Assembly (NCBI GenBank): GCA_002491945.1
Contig: DKWX01000062.1
Coordinates: forward strand, 1 to 30,053
From: Porphyromonadaceae bacterium UBA7141
GTDB taxonomy: Bacteria; Bacteroidota; Bacteroidia; Bacteroidales; Muribaculaceae
Direction of reading: 5' to 3'
DNA: 30,053 nt
Each line of letters starts with the position of its first letter. Within the stretch, counting starts at the first letter, position 1. Below are positions 30,016-30,053 of the stretch, in pieces. Made by a program: the position numbers and the translations under genes. Below the pieces are notes generated by a model. The model saw nothing but the letters and a program-made list of their open reading frames with translations. It was not told where the DNA came from and did no database searches.

Positions 30016-30053
30016 ATAAATTCTTATGCTCAACCATATTTTTATCATTGATT

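Overview
The window looks like a chromosome segment from a Bacteroidales bacterium, most likely a gut Muribaculaceae- or Bacteroides-like organism. This is inferred from Bacteroidota-type promoters (TTTG, about 20 bp, TAnnTTTG), weak Shine-Dalgarno sequences, and the family flavour of the proteins (RecD-like helicase, four-helix-bundle protein, XRE plus Eco57I-type methylase loci). No rRNA, tRNA or CRISPR array was seen.

Region 1 (about 1-6300, plus strand) is the end of a surface-polysaccharide locus. Four enzymes (WbpB/WlbA, WbpE, WbpD and a WbpA-type dehydrogenase) together convert UDP-GlcNAc to UDP-2,3-diacetamido-2,3-dideoxyglucuronic acid. A Wzx-type flippase follows. No glycosyltransferase or polymerase is in view.

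Region 2 (6297-9698, minus strand) is a compact N-degron operon, clpS-clpA-aat: the adaptor, the unfoldase and the leucyl/phenylalanyl-tRNA transferase that makes N-degrons. It converges on wzx at a perfect 12-bp hairpin.

Region 3 (9943-13817, plus strand) holds small housekeeping or unknown genes: a membrane-anchored YbjN-like protein, a secreted SIMPL protein, a helical unknown, a small DUF2185-like protein, two small membrane proteins, an MmcQ/YjbR protein and a flavin-type (PNPOx-fold) protein. An interspersed MITE-like repeat family lies in gaps of regions 1 and 3, in both orientations.

Region 4 (13822-15100) is a graveyard: a fragment of an AspT/YidE-type transporter, a doubly broken hcp (hydroxylamine reductase) pseudogene, and a frameshifted minus-strand fragment that may be phage-derived.

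Region 5 (15132-29347, plus strand) is a defence island: XRE regulator, a motif-X-bearing methylase partner, a 1287-aa helicase-methyltransferase with an AT-rich target-recognition segment, an HNH nuclease, an unrecognised 822-aa protein and a 1731-aa DUF1998 helicase resembling Druantia DruE. A frameshifted four-helix-bundle gene flanked by inverted 7-bp repeat tracts has been inserted between the last two. The 822-aa plus DUF1998-helicase pair, preceded by HNH, is the best candidate for a divergent or undescribed system.

Region 6 (29348-30053) holds another frameshifted ORF and an internally deleted recD2 pseudogene. Both edges of the defence island are therefore bordered by gene fossils, as expected of a repeatedly remodelled integration hotspot.
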